Below are positions 42,646 to 50,024 of a DNA stretch of 64,000 bases, piece by piece. The DNA comes from Actinoallomurus sp963850195 (lineage in GTDB: Bacteria; Actinomycetota; Actinomycetes; Streptosporangiales; Streptosporangiaceae): positions 2,852,001-2,916,000 of the forward strand of contig CAWKKD010000005.1 in NCBI GenBank assembly GCA_963850195.1, given 5' to 3'. The translations under genes were made by a program, and so were the position numbers. The notes beneath the pieces were generated by a model. The model was given only the letters and a program-made list of their open reading frames with translations, was not told where the DNA came from and did no database searches. The first letter of the stretch is position 1. Each line of letters opens with the position of its first letter.

Positions 42646-42673
42646 TCGCCGGGTGGAGACCTCCACCCGGCGA
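42646..42673. terminator. Perfect hairpin after the azoreductase gene
   Basis: TCGCCGGGTGGAG at 42646-42658 and CTCCACCCGGCGA at 42661-42673 are exact complements. It follows the azoreductase stop and precedes the RHH operator region. Confidence 0.8.
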
Positions 42674-42683
42674 ACCGCCCTCG

Positions 42684-43322
42684 TCACACCCGGACGGGCC
42701 AGAGGCGGTCGATCTCGCCCTCGGCCGCCGCGAGGCTCTCGTCCGCCTGCGGGATCAGCCCGGACATCGCCGGTTTCACCTTGGCGAGCGTGAGCTCGGC
42801 GGTGATGAAACGCGGCTCAAGGCCGACCATCGAGACGCCGTGCGGGAGCCAGGGCTCCGCGTGATCCCAGCCCTCGCGGGGCGTTCCGGCGGAGTAGCCA
42901 CCGCCGCGACTGGCGAGCACGACGAACTCGCGGCCGGCGAGGAGGCCCGTGCCCGTCTCGGGGTCGTACGACAGGCCCGCCGCGATGAGGTGGTCGACCC
43001 AGGACTTGACGGTGCTGGGCGCGCCGAAGTTGTAGAGCGGGAGCCCCAGCAGGACCGTGTCGGCGCGCTTGACCTCGTCGACCAGGCGCCGGGTCAGCTC
43101 CCACGACTCGGCCTGGGCCGGGGTGTGCTGGTCTGGCGGCACCGCGCGGGCCAGGCCGGCGTCCGCGTCGAAGTGCGGAATCGGGTCGGCGCCCAGGTCG
43201 CGGTACGTGACGGTGCCGTCCGGGTGCGCGGTGCGCCAGGCGTCCGCGGCGCGCGCACTGAGCCTGCGGCTCACGGAGCGGTCGCCCTGGATGCTGGAGT
43301 CGATGTGCAGGAGGTGAGCCAT
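42684..43322 (-). CDS. FMN-dependent NADH-azoreductase (AzoR-like)
   Basis: 212 residues from ATG 43322 with GAAGGGG upstream. MAHLLHIDSSIQGDRSVSRRLSARAADAW is the flavodoxin-like beta1/phosphate loop; DTVLLGLPLYNFGAPSTVKSWVDHLIAAGLSYD is the FMN-binding PxYN motif region, and FVVLASRGGGYSAGTPREGWDHAEPWL is the active-site loop. Known members reduce quinones and azo compounds with NADH as stress defence. It is divergently transcribed from a MarR gene, the usual arrangement in which MarR represses the reductase until a quinone or electrophile appears. Confidence 0.92.
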   Translation of the reverse strand: MAHLLHIDSSIQGDRSVSRRLSARAADAWRTAHPDGTVTYRDLGADPIPHFDADAGLARAVPPDQHTPAQAESWELTRRLVDEVKRADTVLLGLPLYNFGAPSTVKSWVDHLIAAGLSYDPETGTGLLAGREFVVLASRGGGYSAGTPREGWDHAEPWLPHGVSMVGLEPRFITAELTLAKVKPAMSGLIPQADESLAAAEGEIDRLWPVRV

Positions 43323-43407
43323 ATCAATAGCCCCTTCATCGATCGTTTGTGTAAGGCAAATCATTTGTACCACATCGATAGATGATGGGCCGGAGTACAC
43401 TTGCGCT
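43323..43407. promoter_or_regulatory. Divergent promoter/operator of the azoreductase and MarR genes
   Basis: The 85-bp gap is AT-rich. Two ATCGAT elements (43338-43343, 43374-43379) bracket TTTG-TGTAAGG-CAAA and ATTTGTAC, dyad pieces expected of a MarR operator. A TACACT -10-like hexamer at 43396-43401 lies 6 nt before the MarR GTG, indicating a leaderless message for MarR. Confidence 0.6.
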
Positions 43408-43860
43408 GTGTCCATCGCCGACCAGCACCGCTCGAGCGCGCTGCTCGACCACCTCGCGCGCCGCATCCGCCTGCGCGCGGAGTCGGCGCTGACCCCCCTC
43501 GGCCTGCGGCCACGTCACCTCGTCGCCCTCACCGTCCTGCGGGATCACAGTGGCTGCACGCAGCAGGCGCTGTCCGCGACGCTCGAGATGGACGGCACCA
43601 ACGTCGTCGGGCTGCTCAACGAACTCGAGGCCGAGAAGCTGATCGAGCGGCGCCGCTCAACGGAGGACCGCCGCCGTCACGTCGTTGACCTGACCGAGGC
43701 CGGCGCGAAACGCCTCAACAAGGCCGAGTGCGCGCTCGCCGCCGCCGAGAACGAGGTGCTCGGCGCGCTCGACGAGCACCAGCGCGAGACGCTCTACGCC
43801 CTGCTCCAGCAGGCGGCCAACGGCACCGTGGTGACCTGCACCGGAACCCTCAAGGACTGA
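43408..43860 (+). CDS. MarR-family transcriptional regulator
   Basis: 150 residues from GTG 43408. The winged helix is DHSGCTQQALSATLEMDGTNVVGLLNELEAEKLIERRRSTEDRRRHVVDLTEAGAKRL (about residues 45-105), flanked by dimerisation helices. A Cys in the recognition region (SGCTQQ) and one near the C-terminus (VTCTG) could be redox sensors as in YodB/HypR-type MarR proteins. It probably represses the divergent azoreductase gene and itself. Start just behind a -10-like box suggests a leaderless transcript. Confidence 0.9.
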   Translation: MSIADQHRSSALLDHLARRIRLRAESALTPLGLRPRHLVALTVLRDHSGCTQQALSATLEMDGTNVVGLLNELEAEKLIERRRSTEDRRRHVVDLTEAGAKRLNKAECALAAAENEVLGALDEHQRETLYALLQQAANGTVVTCTGTLKD

Positions 43861-44013
43861 GGCCTGCGCCCCTTGGGGCCATATCGACATACGCCCTGAA
43901 TGGGTCCATACCGCCATGGCATGCGTTACTCGATGCCGGCCCAACAATGCATTCTCTATTTCATTGGGTTGGTATTTTACCTAGCGCCGCCAATCGGGAG
44001 GTAGGAGAACGCG

Positions 44014-44392
44014 TTGAGAATGTCCAGAAAAACGCCGCATTCGGGTGGCTCGTCCCACAAGCTCGCCTATGGTTCGCTGGCCGCCGCGGTGATCGGCACT
44101 GGTCTCACGCTGATGACCGCCCCCGGCGCCGGCGAGCGCCGACGTCCGTACGCCGACCGCCATTTCCGCGACCGGCGAGAAGGTCATCGCCTACATCCCC
44201 CTTCGGGACGACGACGATGACGACCTCGGCCTCGGCGCCATCACCGGGATCGGCCTGGGCAGCCTCCTGGTCGACGACGAGCAGGGCCCGCCCGGAGTGC
44301 AGGGTGTGCAGGGGATTCGCGGCCCGCGCGGGTTCACCGGTGCGACCGGGCCCACCGGCCCGACGGGACCCACGGGACCGACCGGACCGTAA
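44014..44392 (+). pseudogene. Collagen-like secreted protein, frameshifted
   Basis: TTG 44014 (GGAGGTAGGAGA upstream) or ATG 44020 opens a signal-peptide-like frame (KTPHSGGSSHKLAYGSLAAAVIGTGLTL...). Around 44125-44140 the coding potential jumps to the next frame, which reads PTAISATGEKVIAYIPLRDDDDDDLGLGAITGIGLGSLLVDDEQG followed by 12 or so Gly-X-Y triplets (GPPGVQGVQGIRGPRGFTGATGPTGPTGP...) to a stop at 44392. Two in-frame stops just before the junction prevent any start in the second frame, so only a frameshift joins them. Either an inactivated gene or a sequence error. The intact product would be a secreted short collagen-like protein. Confidence 0.7.
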
Positions 44393-44420
44393 CGCCGGAC
44401 GCATGCCGGATGGCCGCCGG

Positions 44421-45194
44421 TCAGCCCCCGATGACGACGGTGGCGTTCCGTTCGTCGTCCCCGACAACCCGCGCGCTGAGTCCGTTGCGGGTGAAGGCCT
44501 CCACGGCGCGCGTCACCTGGCGTTCGCTCGTCTCCACCAGCAGGTGGCCGCCCGGCGCCAGCCACCGCGACGCCTCGGCCGTCACCCGGCGCAGGACGTC
44601 GAGACCGTCCGCGCCGCCGTCGAGCGCCACCCGTGGTTCGTACTCGCGGGCCTCCGGCGGCAGCAGCCCGACGTCCTCGGTCGGCACGTAGGGCACGTTG
44701 GCGAGCAGTACGTCGACGCGGCCCCGCAGCGTCGTGGGCAGCGGTTCGAACAGGTCACCCTCGTACACCTGGCCACCGGCGGGGACGACGTTGCGCCGCG
44801 CGCACCGTACGGCGGCCGGCTCGACGTCGGTGGCATGCAGCTCGGCGCCGTCCAGCGCCGCGACCAGCGCGACGCCGAGCGCGCCCGAGCCGCAGCACAG
44901 GTCGACGACGACCGCCCTGGGAGGGGCCAGGGCGGTGGCCTGGTCGACAAGGAACTCCGTACGCCGGCGGGGCACGAAGACCCCGGCCTCGACCGCGATC
45001 CGCAGCCCCCGGAACTCCGCCCAGCCGAGGACGTGTTCGAGCGGGTGTCCCGCGACCCTGCGGTCCACCATGGCGGCGAGGTCGACCGGCGTACGCGCCG
45101 TGGAGATCAGCAGGTGAGCCTCGTCCTCGGCGAAGACACAGCCGGCGGTGCGAAGCATGGCGACGATGGCGGCGAAGCCGAGCGATGGCGACAT
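44421..45194 (-). CDS. Protein N5-glutamine methyltransferase-like (HemK/PrmC family)
   Basis: 257 residues. An N-terminal helical domain precedes the SAM fold: EHVLGWAEFRGLRIAVEAGVFVPRRRTEFLVD (the PRxxTE element), VVDLCCGSGALGVALVAAL (motif I), LHATDVEPAAVRCARRNV, and NVPYVPTEDVGLLPPEAREYEPRVALDGG. The catalytic NPPY of PrmC is NVPY here. A putative-PrmC subfamily with this substitution is common in actinobacteria alongside the true PrmC; the target may be a different protein glutamine. Cytoplasmic. Confidence 0.8.
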   Translation of the reverse strand: MSPSLGFAAIVAMLRTAGCVFAEDEAHLLISTARTPVDLAAMVDRRVAGHPLEHVLGWAEFRGLRIAVEAGVFVPRRRTEFLVDQATALAPPRAVVVDLCCGSGALGVALVAALDGAELHATDVEPAAVRCARRNVVPAGGQVYEGDLFEPLPTTLRGRVDVLLANVPYVPTEDVGLLPPEAREYEPRVALDGGADGLDVLRRVTAEASRWLAPGGHLLVETSERQVTRAVEAFTRNGLSARVVGDDERNATVVIGG

Positions 45195-45240
45195 GGGAGC
45201 ACGGAATATTACCCGACGTCACCACGCCCCGGATGGCGGC

Positions 45241-45681
45241 TCAGCAGTACGTGTGCGTACCCGAACTCTTCCAGGAGCAGCCGTCGATGGACGTACCCGA
45301 GGAGTTTCGCAGGTAGGCGCTGTCTCCACTGTTGTTCCACACGTACCAGGACACGCCCCAGTAGCGGCTGGCCTGGGTGTTGGTGCCCTTTCCGGTGTGC
45401 ACGGTGACGATTTTCCGCGCGCCGAGCGTGTACGTGCCGAATGTGTAAGTGTGGCGGCTCTTGTCGCTGATCGTCCAGCCCTTCAGGGACCGGGCGGTGG
45501 AGCCGTAGTTGCCGATCTGAATCCATTCGCCGTTCAGGCTCGTGTTGCCGCCCCGGTCGGAGCCCGGCGAGTTGTAGTACACCTGCCGGATACGCACCGT
45601 GGGCGCCGCTTCGGCCGGAAGAGCCGGGATGATGACCGCCGCGATGCACGCGGACGCTGTGGCGATGTGACGTAGACGCAT
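45241..45681 (-). CDS. Secreted lamin-tail-domain protein
   Basis: 146 residues. Residues 1-26 form a signal peptide (HIATASACIAAVIIPALPAEAA). The rest is one lamin-tail (LTD) immunoglobulin-like domain: VRIRQVYYNSPGSDRGGNTSLNGEWIQIGNYGSTARSLKGWTISDKSRHTYTFGTYTLGARKIVTVHTGKG and SWYVWNNSGDSAYLRNSSGTSID, ending in a Cys pair (DGCSWKSSGTHTYC). LTD proteins of actinomycetes are extracellular, often wall- or spore-associated, of unknown biochemical role. Monocistronic. Confidence 0.88.
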   Translation of the reverse strand: MRLRHIATASACIAAVIIPALPAEAAPTVRIRQVYYNSPGSDRGGNTSLNGEWIQIGNYGSTARSLKGWTISDKSRHTYTFGTYTLGARKIVTVHTGKGTNTQASRYWGVSWYVWNNSGDSAYLRNSSGTSIDGCSWKSSGTHTYC

Positions 45682-45832
45682 GCTGATGACCGTAATAAGA
45701 AACGACGCCCGCTATGCGATTATTCGCCCGCGCTTAATGTCCAAATGCGGCCGTAATCCACGGCGTATCCTCGCGCGTCATCCGCCGGAATGCGAAGGAA
45801 ATAAACAATGCGCGCGAGTGTCCGGTAAATTG

Positions 45833-46246
45833 TTATTCGTCGGCCATGGCGTGCGGCTGGCAGGTGGTGCCCTGGGCGAGGTGGTCCTCGTACACGCTGA
45901 CCTTGTAGGTGATCAGGTCCATGCAGCGGGTGAGCTGGTCGAGCTGGCCGGTCACACGTTCGCGGTGGCGGAGCATGAGGGTGAGGCGTTCTTCCTCGTT
46001 GCCGGCACCTTCGCGGACGAGCTCGGCGTACCGGCGGATGTCGGGCAGGGGCATGCCGGAGGCGCGGAGGACGGTGCAGACGGTCAGCCAGTCGACGTCG
46101 TCCTCGGTGTACGCGCGCCGGCCGCCGGGGTCGCGGCGTACGGGGTAGGCGAAGATTCCCTCACGCTCGTAGAAGCGCAGCGTGTGCACGCTCAGGCCGG
46201 TGCGCTCGGCGACCTCGCCGATGCTCAGCAGTGTGGTCTCGGACAC
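45833..46246 (-). CDS. MerR-family transcriptional regulator
   Basis: 137 residues from GTG 46246; a longer frame exists but lacks a ribosome site. LLSIGEVAERTGLSVHTLRFYEREGIFAYPVRRDPGGRRAYTEDDVDWLTVCTVLRASGMPLPDIRRYAEL is the MerR winged helix and ridge; the C-terminal coil (EERLTLMLRHRERVTGQLDQLTRCMDLITYKVSVYEDHL) dimerises. It has one Cys in the coil plus TTCQPH near the end, not the standard heavy-metal pair. Probably a SoxR/BmrR-like stress regulator. Target genes unknown; the 2H ligase gene is divergent 113 bp away. Confidence 0.85.
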   Translation of the reverse strand: MSETTLLSIGEVAERTGLSVHTLRFYEREGIFAYPVRRDPGGRRAYTEDDVDWLTVCTVLRASGMPLPDIRRYAELVREGAGNEEERLTLMLRHRERVTGQLDQLTRCMDLITYKVSVYEDHLAQGTTCQPHAMADE

Positions 46247-46359
46247 GCCGCCCAGAATATGTCCCGCTTCGAGACGGCCATCGGGCCGCCTGACAATGGC
46301 CGGGCCGGTCCTGGTCATCGGGGGCGGCATCCGGCGGCCGATGGGATTGTCTGGTCGTC

Positions 46360-46914
46360 ATGGAGATGCCCGTTGAGTGGCCGGCCGATGCCACGGAGAC
46401 CGCGCTGATCGTTCCGATATCCGCAGCGGAGCGGGTGGTCGGACGCCATCGGCGCACGCTTGATCATTCCGCCTTATGGGGAGTTCCGGCGCATGTCACG
46501 GTGCTCTATCCGTTCGTGCCTCCGTGCGACATCGTCGCGGGCACGATCGCGCAGGTCGGCGCGGCGCTGGCGGGGGTGGACGCCTTCGAGTGCGCGTTCG
46601 CGCGGGTGGGGTGGTTCGGCGACGACGTCGCGTGGCTGGGGCCGGAGCCGGAGGCGCCTTTCCGCGCACTCACGGGCGCGGTGTGGCGCCGGTTTCCGGA
46701 CCATCCGCCGTACCGCGGCGCGTTCGAGGACGTGATTCCGCACCTGACGATCGGGAGCACGCGGGTCGCGGATCTGGAGAGCATGAGAAGGGCGGCCGAC
46801 GACGTACGGGCCGCCCTTCCCTTCGCCGCCTGGGTGGATCGCGTGGCGCTCATCGCGGGTACCGACCGGCCGGACTCATGGCGCACCCTCGCGGAGTTCC
46901 CGCTCATGCCCTAG
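46360..46914 (+). CDS. 2'-5' RNA ligase-family (2H phosphoesterase) protein
   Basis: 184 residues. The two HxT-type motifs are present: HVTVLYPFVPP (about 45-55) and HLTIGSTRVADL (about 128-139). The two-lobed 2H fold is completed by CAFARVGWFGDDVAWLGPEPEAPFRALTGAV. Members hydrolyse or join 2',3'-cyclic or 2'-5' RNA ends, or act on other nucleotides. The end overlaps the end of the convergent NmrA-type gene by 4 nt. Confidence 0.85.
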   Translation: MEMPVEWPADATETALIVPISAAERVVGRHRRTLDHSALWGVPAHVTVLYPFVPPCDIVAGTIAQVGAALAGVDAFECAFARVGWFGDDVAWLGPEPEAPFRALTGAVWRRFPDHPPYRGAFEDVIPHLTIGSTRVADLESMRRAADDVRAALPFAAWVDRVALIAGTDRPDSWRTLAEFPLMP

Positions 46915-47639
46915 GCGAAGACGGCCGAGTTGTCGGCGGCCCATTCGGCGTAGGTGAGGGCGGGCCGGCCGTAGCGCGCCTGCGCGTGGGTGACCTCCTC
47001 GGAGGTCAGCGGGCGGCCGATGGCCTCGCCGATGAGACCGACCCGCTCGCGGCGGGTGATCGACGCCGCACCGTGCAGCGCGTACGTCCGGCCGGCGTGC
47101 CCGGGATCGGTCAGCGCGCGTACGCCGACGGCGGCGATGTCGCGCTCGTGAATCGGCGACGTCGACGCGTCGCCGTACGCGTCGCGTACGACGCCGGTCG
47201 CGCGGATCTGCGGCGCCCAGTTGAGGCCGTTGGCGGCGAACTCACCGGCGCGTAGGAACGTCCACTCCAGCCCGGAGGCCTTGATGGCGTCCTCGACCAA
47301 CTTGAAGTTCGCGGCGAGCGGGTCGTCTCCGGTTTCGAGGTCCAGGACGGCGCCGGAGAGCATCACGACGCGTTCGACACCCTGGCCGGCGGCGAGTTCC
47401 AGCAGTTCGGCGGCCGAGGTCCCGACGGTGGCCGGGTTGAGGAAGAGCGCCTCGGCCCCGCGCAGCGTGGTGGCCAGCGTCGGCGGGCGTGACGGGTCGC
47501 CCGCCACGACGTCCGCGCCCTCGGGCAGGTCGGCGCGCGACGGGTCGCGGGTGACCGCCGCGACCTTCGCTCCGCCGGCCAGCAGGAGGTCGACGACCTC
47601 GCGCCCGACGGTTCCGGTCGCTCCGGTGACGAGGATCAT
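46911..47639 (-). CDS. NAD(P)-binding NmrA/atypical SDR protein
   Basis: 242 residues from ATG 47639. MILVTGATGTVGREVVDLLLAGGAKVAAVTRDPSRADLP is the Rossmann beta-alpha-beta with GxxGxxG; ALFLNPATVGTSAAELLELAAGQGVERVVMLSGAV and EDAIKASGLEWTFLRAGEFAANG are typical of NmrA/YcbE-like atypical short-chain dehydrogenases without the YxxxK active site. It may be a reductase or redox-sensing protein. Tail-to-tail with the 2H ligase gene. Confidence 0.87.
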   Translation of the reverse strand: MILVTGATGTVGREVVDLLLAGGAKVAAVTRDPSRADLPEGADVVAGDPSRPPTLATTLRGAEALFLNPATVGTSAAELLELAAGQGVERVVMLSGAVLDLETGDDPLAANFKLVEDAIKASGLEWTFLRAGEFAANGLNWAPQIRATGVVRDAYGDASTSPIHERDIAAVGVRALTDPGHAGRTYALHGAASITRRERVGLIGEAIGRPLTSEEVTHAQARYGRPALTYAEWAADNSAVFA

Positions 47640-48112
47640 GGTGAGCCCTTCGTGGGTGGACGGCATTCCGTGATCGGGCCGCCGCGTCCATCCCGAATGG
47701 AGCCGGGAGAACGGCGCATCGGCGCTGATCGGCGGCCGCTCGCTGCCGGAATGCGAATGGCCGCCCCGAAACCGGAATGCGGTTTCACGACGCGCCACAC
47801 CGCCCTTCGGTTGACGAAAGGCGATCCCGGCCCCAGCCCTTCTCGAGCGCGATGGTGGACCGTTCCAGCGACGGCCGGCATGCCCCGCGACCGTGGCCTA
47901 CGACCGCTCTCCGCCCTCGAGGGCGCCCGTAGGCCCGGTGGCCGGATCCGGCCGCATCTCGGGTGAGATGCCGTTAACAAGGCCAAACACCCGTTCAGTC
48001 AAGGTTTTGGTAAGAAAAATTCTTTCCTCACTCTTGCCTCCAAGGTGAAGATCTGTCGAAATCAAGGTGCTCCCGGTCCACATGGACCCGCCGCCCTTTG
48101 GAAGGAGGACCC
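47640..48112. other. 473-bp stretch upstream of the second lysozyme gene
   Basis: No gene is supported. The last 160 bp (from about 47960) turn AT-rich (AAACACCCGTTCAGTCAAGG, GGTAAGAAAAATTCTTTCC) and probably hold the lysozyme promoter; a GGAAGGAGGA ribosome site sits just before TTG 48113. The first 300 bp have no recognisable structure. Confidence 0.4.
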
Positions 48113-48961
48113 TTGGCCGCATCGCTCCGTCCCCAGCGGGGTCTCGCCAGTTGGCTGAGGCTCGCCACCGCGACCGTCGTCATCGGTGCCACGGCTTTCG
48201 GTGTCGCCGGTACGGCGAACGCCGCTCCGCGACCGACCACCCAGAAGCTCGTCCACCCCGAGCGCGACTTCATGGGTTCGCACAACCCCACCCGCTCCAA
48301 CGCGGACACCGGCGTGACGCCGATGATCCCGGCGGGTCTGCCCGGTCTCGACGTGAGCCACTACCAGGGCACGATCAACTGGACCACGGTCAAGAACGGT
48401 GGTGCCAAGTTCGCCTACATCAAGGCGACCGAGGGCACCAGCTACCAGGACCCGACGTTCAGCGCGAACTACCTGAACTCCTACAACCAGGGCATCGTCC
48501 GCGGCGCGTACCACTTCGCGCGTCCCGACGGCGCCAGCGGTGCGGCGCAGGCCGACTACTTCGCCGCCCACGGTGGCGCCTGGTCGGCGGACGGCCGCAC
48601 GCTGCCCGGCATGCTCGACATCGAGTACGGTCCGAGCTCCACGTGCTACGGCGTGAGCCAGGCGAACATGCGCACCTGGATCAACGCGTTCCTCAACGAG
48701 TACCACGCGAAGACCAGCCGCTGGGCCACCATCTACACCACGACGGACTGGTGGACCACCTGCACGGGTAACTGGAGCGGACCGAGCGCCAACGACCCGC
48801 TGGCGATCGCCCGCTACTCGAGCAGCGTCGGCACCCTGCCGGCCGGCTGGGGCTTCTACACCTTCTGGCAGTTCGCCGACTCCGGTCAGTTCCCGGGCGA
48901 CCAGGACGTGTTCAACGGCTCGGCGACGCGTCTGACCGCTCTGGCCAACAACACGCCCTGA
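48113..48961 (+). CDS. Secreted GH25 lysozyme (second paralogue)
   Basis: 282 residues from TTG 48113 with GGAAGGAGGA upstream. Residues 1-38 form a signal peptide (LRLATATVVIGATAFGVAGTANAA), then HPERDFMGS, then the GH25 barrel: GLDVSHYQGTINW (Asp80), FAYIKATEGTSYQ, GAYHFARPD, LDIEYG (Asp169/Glu171), IYTTTDWW and FWQFADSGQFPGDQDVF. It is a full catalytic lysozyme, paralogous to the gene at 37.9 kb, with which it shares the linker motif and most of the barrel. It probably acts in wall turnover, spore germination or competition. Confidence 0.94.
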   Translation: MAASLRPQRGLASWLRLATATVVIGATAFGVAGTANAAPRPTTQKLVHPERDFMGSHNPTRSNADTGVTPMIPAGLPGLDVSHYQGTINWTTVKNGGAKFAYIKATEGTSYQDPTFSANYLNSYNQGIVRGAYHFARPDGASGAAQADYFAAHGGAWSADGRTLPGMLDIEYGPSSTCYGVSQANMRTWINAFLNEYHAKTSRWATIYTTTDWWTTCTGNWSGPSANDPLAIARYSSSVGTLPAGWGFYTFWQFADSGQFPGDQDVFNGSATRLTALANNTP

Positions 48962-48994
48962 CCTTCAGGACAAACACTGGAAAGCACCCCGCGG

Positions 48995-49029
48995 AAAGGC
49001 CCCGGGCGATTCACTCGCCCGGGGCCTTT
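48995..49029. terminator. Perfect 15-bp stem terminator after the lysozyme
   Basis: AAAGGCCCCGGGCGA at 48995-49009 pairs exactly with TCGCCCGGGGCCTTT at 49015-49029. It sits between convergent lysozyme and nuclease genes. Confidence 0.9.
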
Positions 49030-49048
49030 CGCATGCTCGACGGCAGGC

Positions 49049-49681
49049 TCAGCAGGTGTTGAGCATGCTGGTGAGCTCGGTCTTCTCCGTGCTCTGCAGC
49101 GTCAGGTTGTAGTACCACTTCACCTGGATCCACGCCCGCGCGTACGTGCAGTAGAAGGAGGTCAGCGGCGGCCTCCAGGTCGTCACGTCGTTGTCGCCCT
49201 TGGACTGGTTGACGTTGTCGGTGACGGCCCACAACTCGGGCCCGCCGAGGTCGTTGGCGTACGTCTGGCGCTGCGCGGTGGTCCAGGCCCACGCGCCCGA
49301 CCGCCAGGCCTCCGCGAGCGGGACCATGTGGTCGATGTCGACGTCGCCCGAGGCGGTCCAGGTCGCGCCGTCGTATGGGCTCTTCCACGTGCCGGAGGTG
49401 GCGGCGCAGCTCGAGTTGGTGACGACGTTCGTGCCGTCGCGCTGGAGCACCTCCTCGCGGGTGTCGCAGGATCCACTGATCGTGATCCAGTGCGGGAAGA
49501 GCGACCGGTCGTACGTCGACTGGTGGCTCTCGGCGGCGACGGTGAGGGTGGCCAGCCGGGAGGCGGCGGTGGCGGCGGAGGGGATGTTGGGCGGGGTCGC
49601 GTTCGCGGGCCCGGCGACGGCGATCGCCGGTACGACTGCGGCGGCCACGACGGCGGAGATGGCGGCGAAGGCTCGTCTCAC
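49049..49681 (-). CDS. Secreted HNH-type nuclease (GmrSD/DUF1524-like)
   Basis: 210 residues. Residues 1-28 form a signal peptide (AAISAVVAAAVVPAIAVAGPANA). The domain has DIDHMVPLAEAWRSGAWAWTTAQRQTYANDLGGPELWAVTDNVNQSKGDNDVTTWRPP, the HNH/DUF1524 core with the metal-binding His of DHMVPL and the downstream N-x-K motif; two Cys pairs fit disulfides outside the cell. Similar secreted enzymes from streptomycetes are extracellular DNases. Convergent with the lysozyme gene, so both may serve lysis or nutrient recovery. Confidence 0.85.
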   Translation of the reverse strand: MRRAFAAISAVVAAAVVPAIAVAGPANATPPNIPSAATAASRLATLTVAAESHQSTYDRSLFPHWITISGSCDTREEVLQRDGTNVVTNSSCAATSGTWKSPYDGATWTASGDVDIDHMVPLAEAWRSGAWAWTTAQRQTYANDLGGPELWAVTDNVNQSKGDNDVTTWRPPLTSFYCTYARAWIQVKWYYNLTLQSTEKTELTSMLNTC

Positions 49682-49952
49682 GAGCTTCTCCTTCTGACGA
49701 CCGCACCGGCCAGGCGTGGGCTGGACGTGAACGGAGCGGCCGGTCAGCTCGGAGGGTCGCGAAAATAGCCTTAAATGCCCATGTCAGGTGTTGATCGCGA
49801 GCTTTCGCGGTGTTCGTCGTAAATCGCCGGTAACGCGCCAGGCCTCGGCGCTGGGCTGCGGCGACGTCATCGACCGTGCCGATCCGGCGCCGTCACCCGC
49901 CCCCGTACAGGGCGCGAACATCCGACTAACGCGGCCGGATACCGCCCGGCCC
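49682..49952. other. Gene-free stretch upstream of the nuclease and beside MITE-like element A
   Basis: Contains the likely promoter of the nuclease gene near 49700-49770 and otherwise nothing recognisable until the hairpin element at 49953. Confidence 0.35.
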
Positions 49953-50024
49953 AGGGCGTGTCGTGCGGATCGCGTTCGTAGCGAGCGGCGCGCAGTAGGA
50001 CAGGGATCTGTCGGACACGCCCTA
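49953..50024. mobile_element. MITE-like hairpin element A
   Basis: 72 bp beginning CAGGGCGTGTC and ending GACACGCCCTA; 10 terminal bases are perfectly inverted (AGGGCGTGTC/GACACGCCCT). The core CGCGCAGTAGGACAG (49989-50003) is identical to that of element B at 57 kb. The right end supplies the TAG stop codon (CTA on plus) of the M20 gene. The left inner arm is not a good complement; a 15-nt block GTCGTGCGGATCGCG there (49960-49974) repeats the end of the M20 coding sequence at 50032-50046, suggesting rearrangement. Confidence 0.65.
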
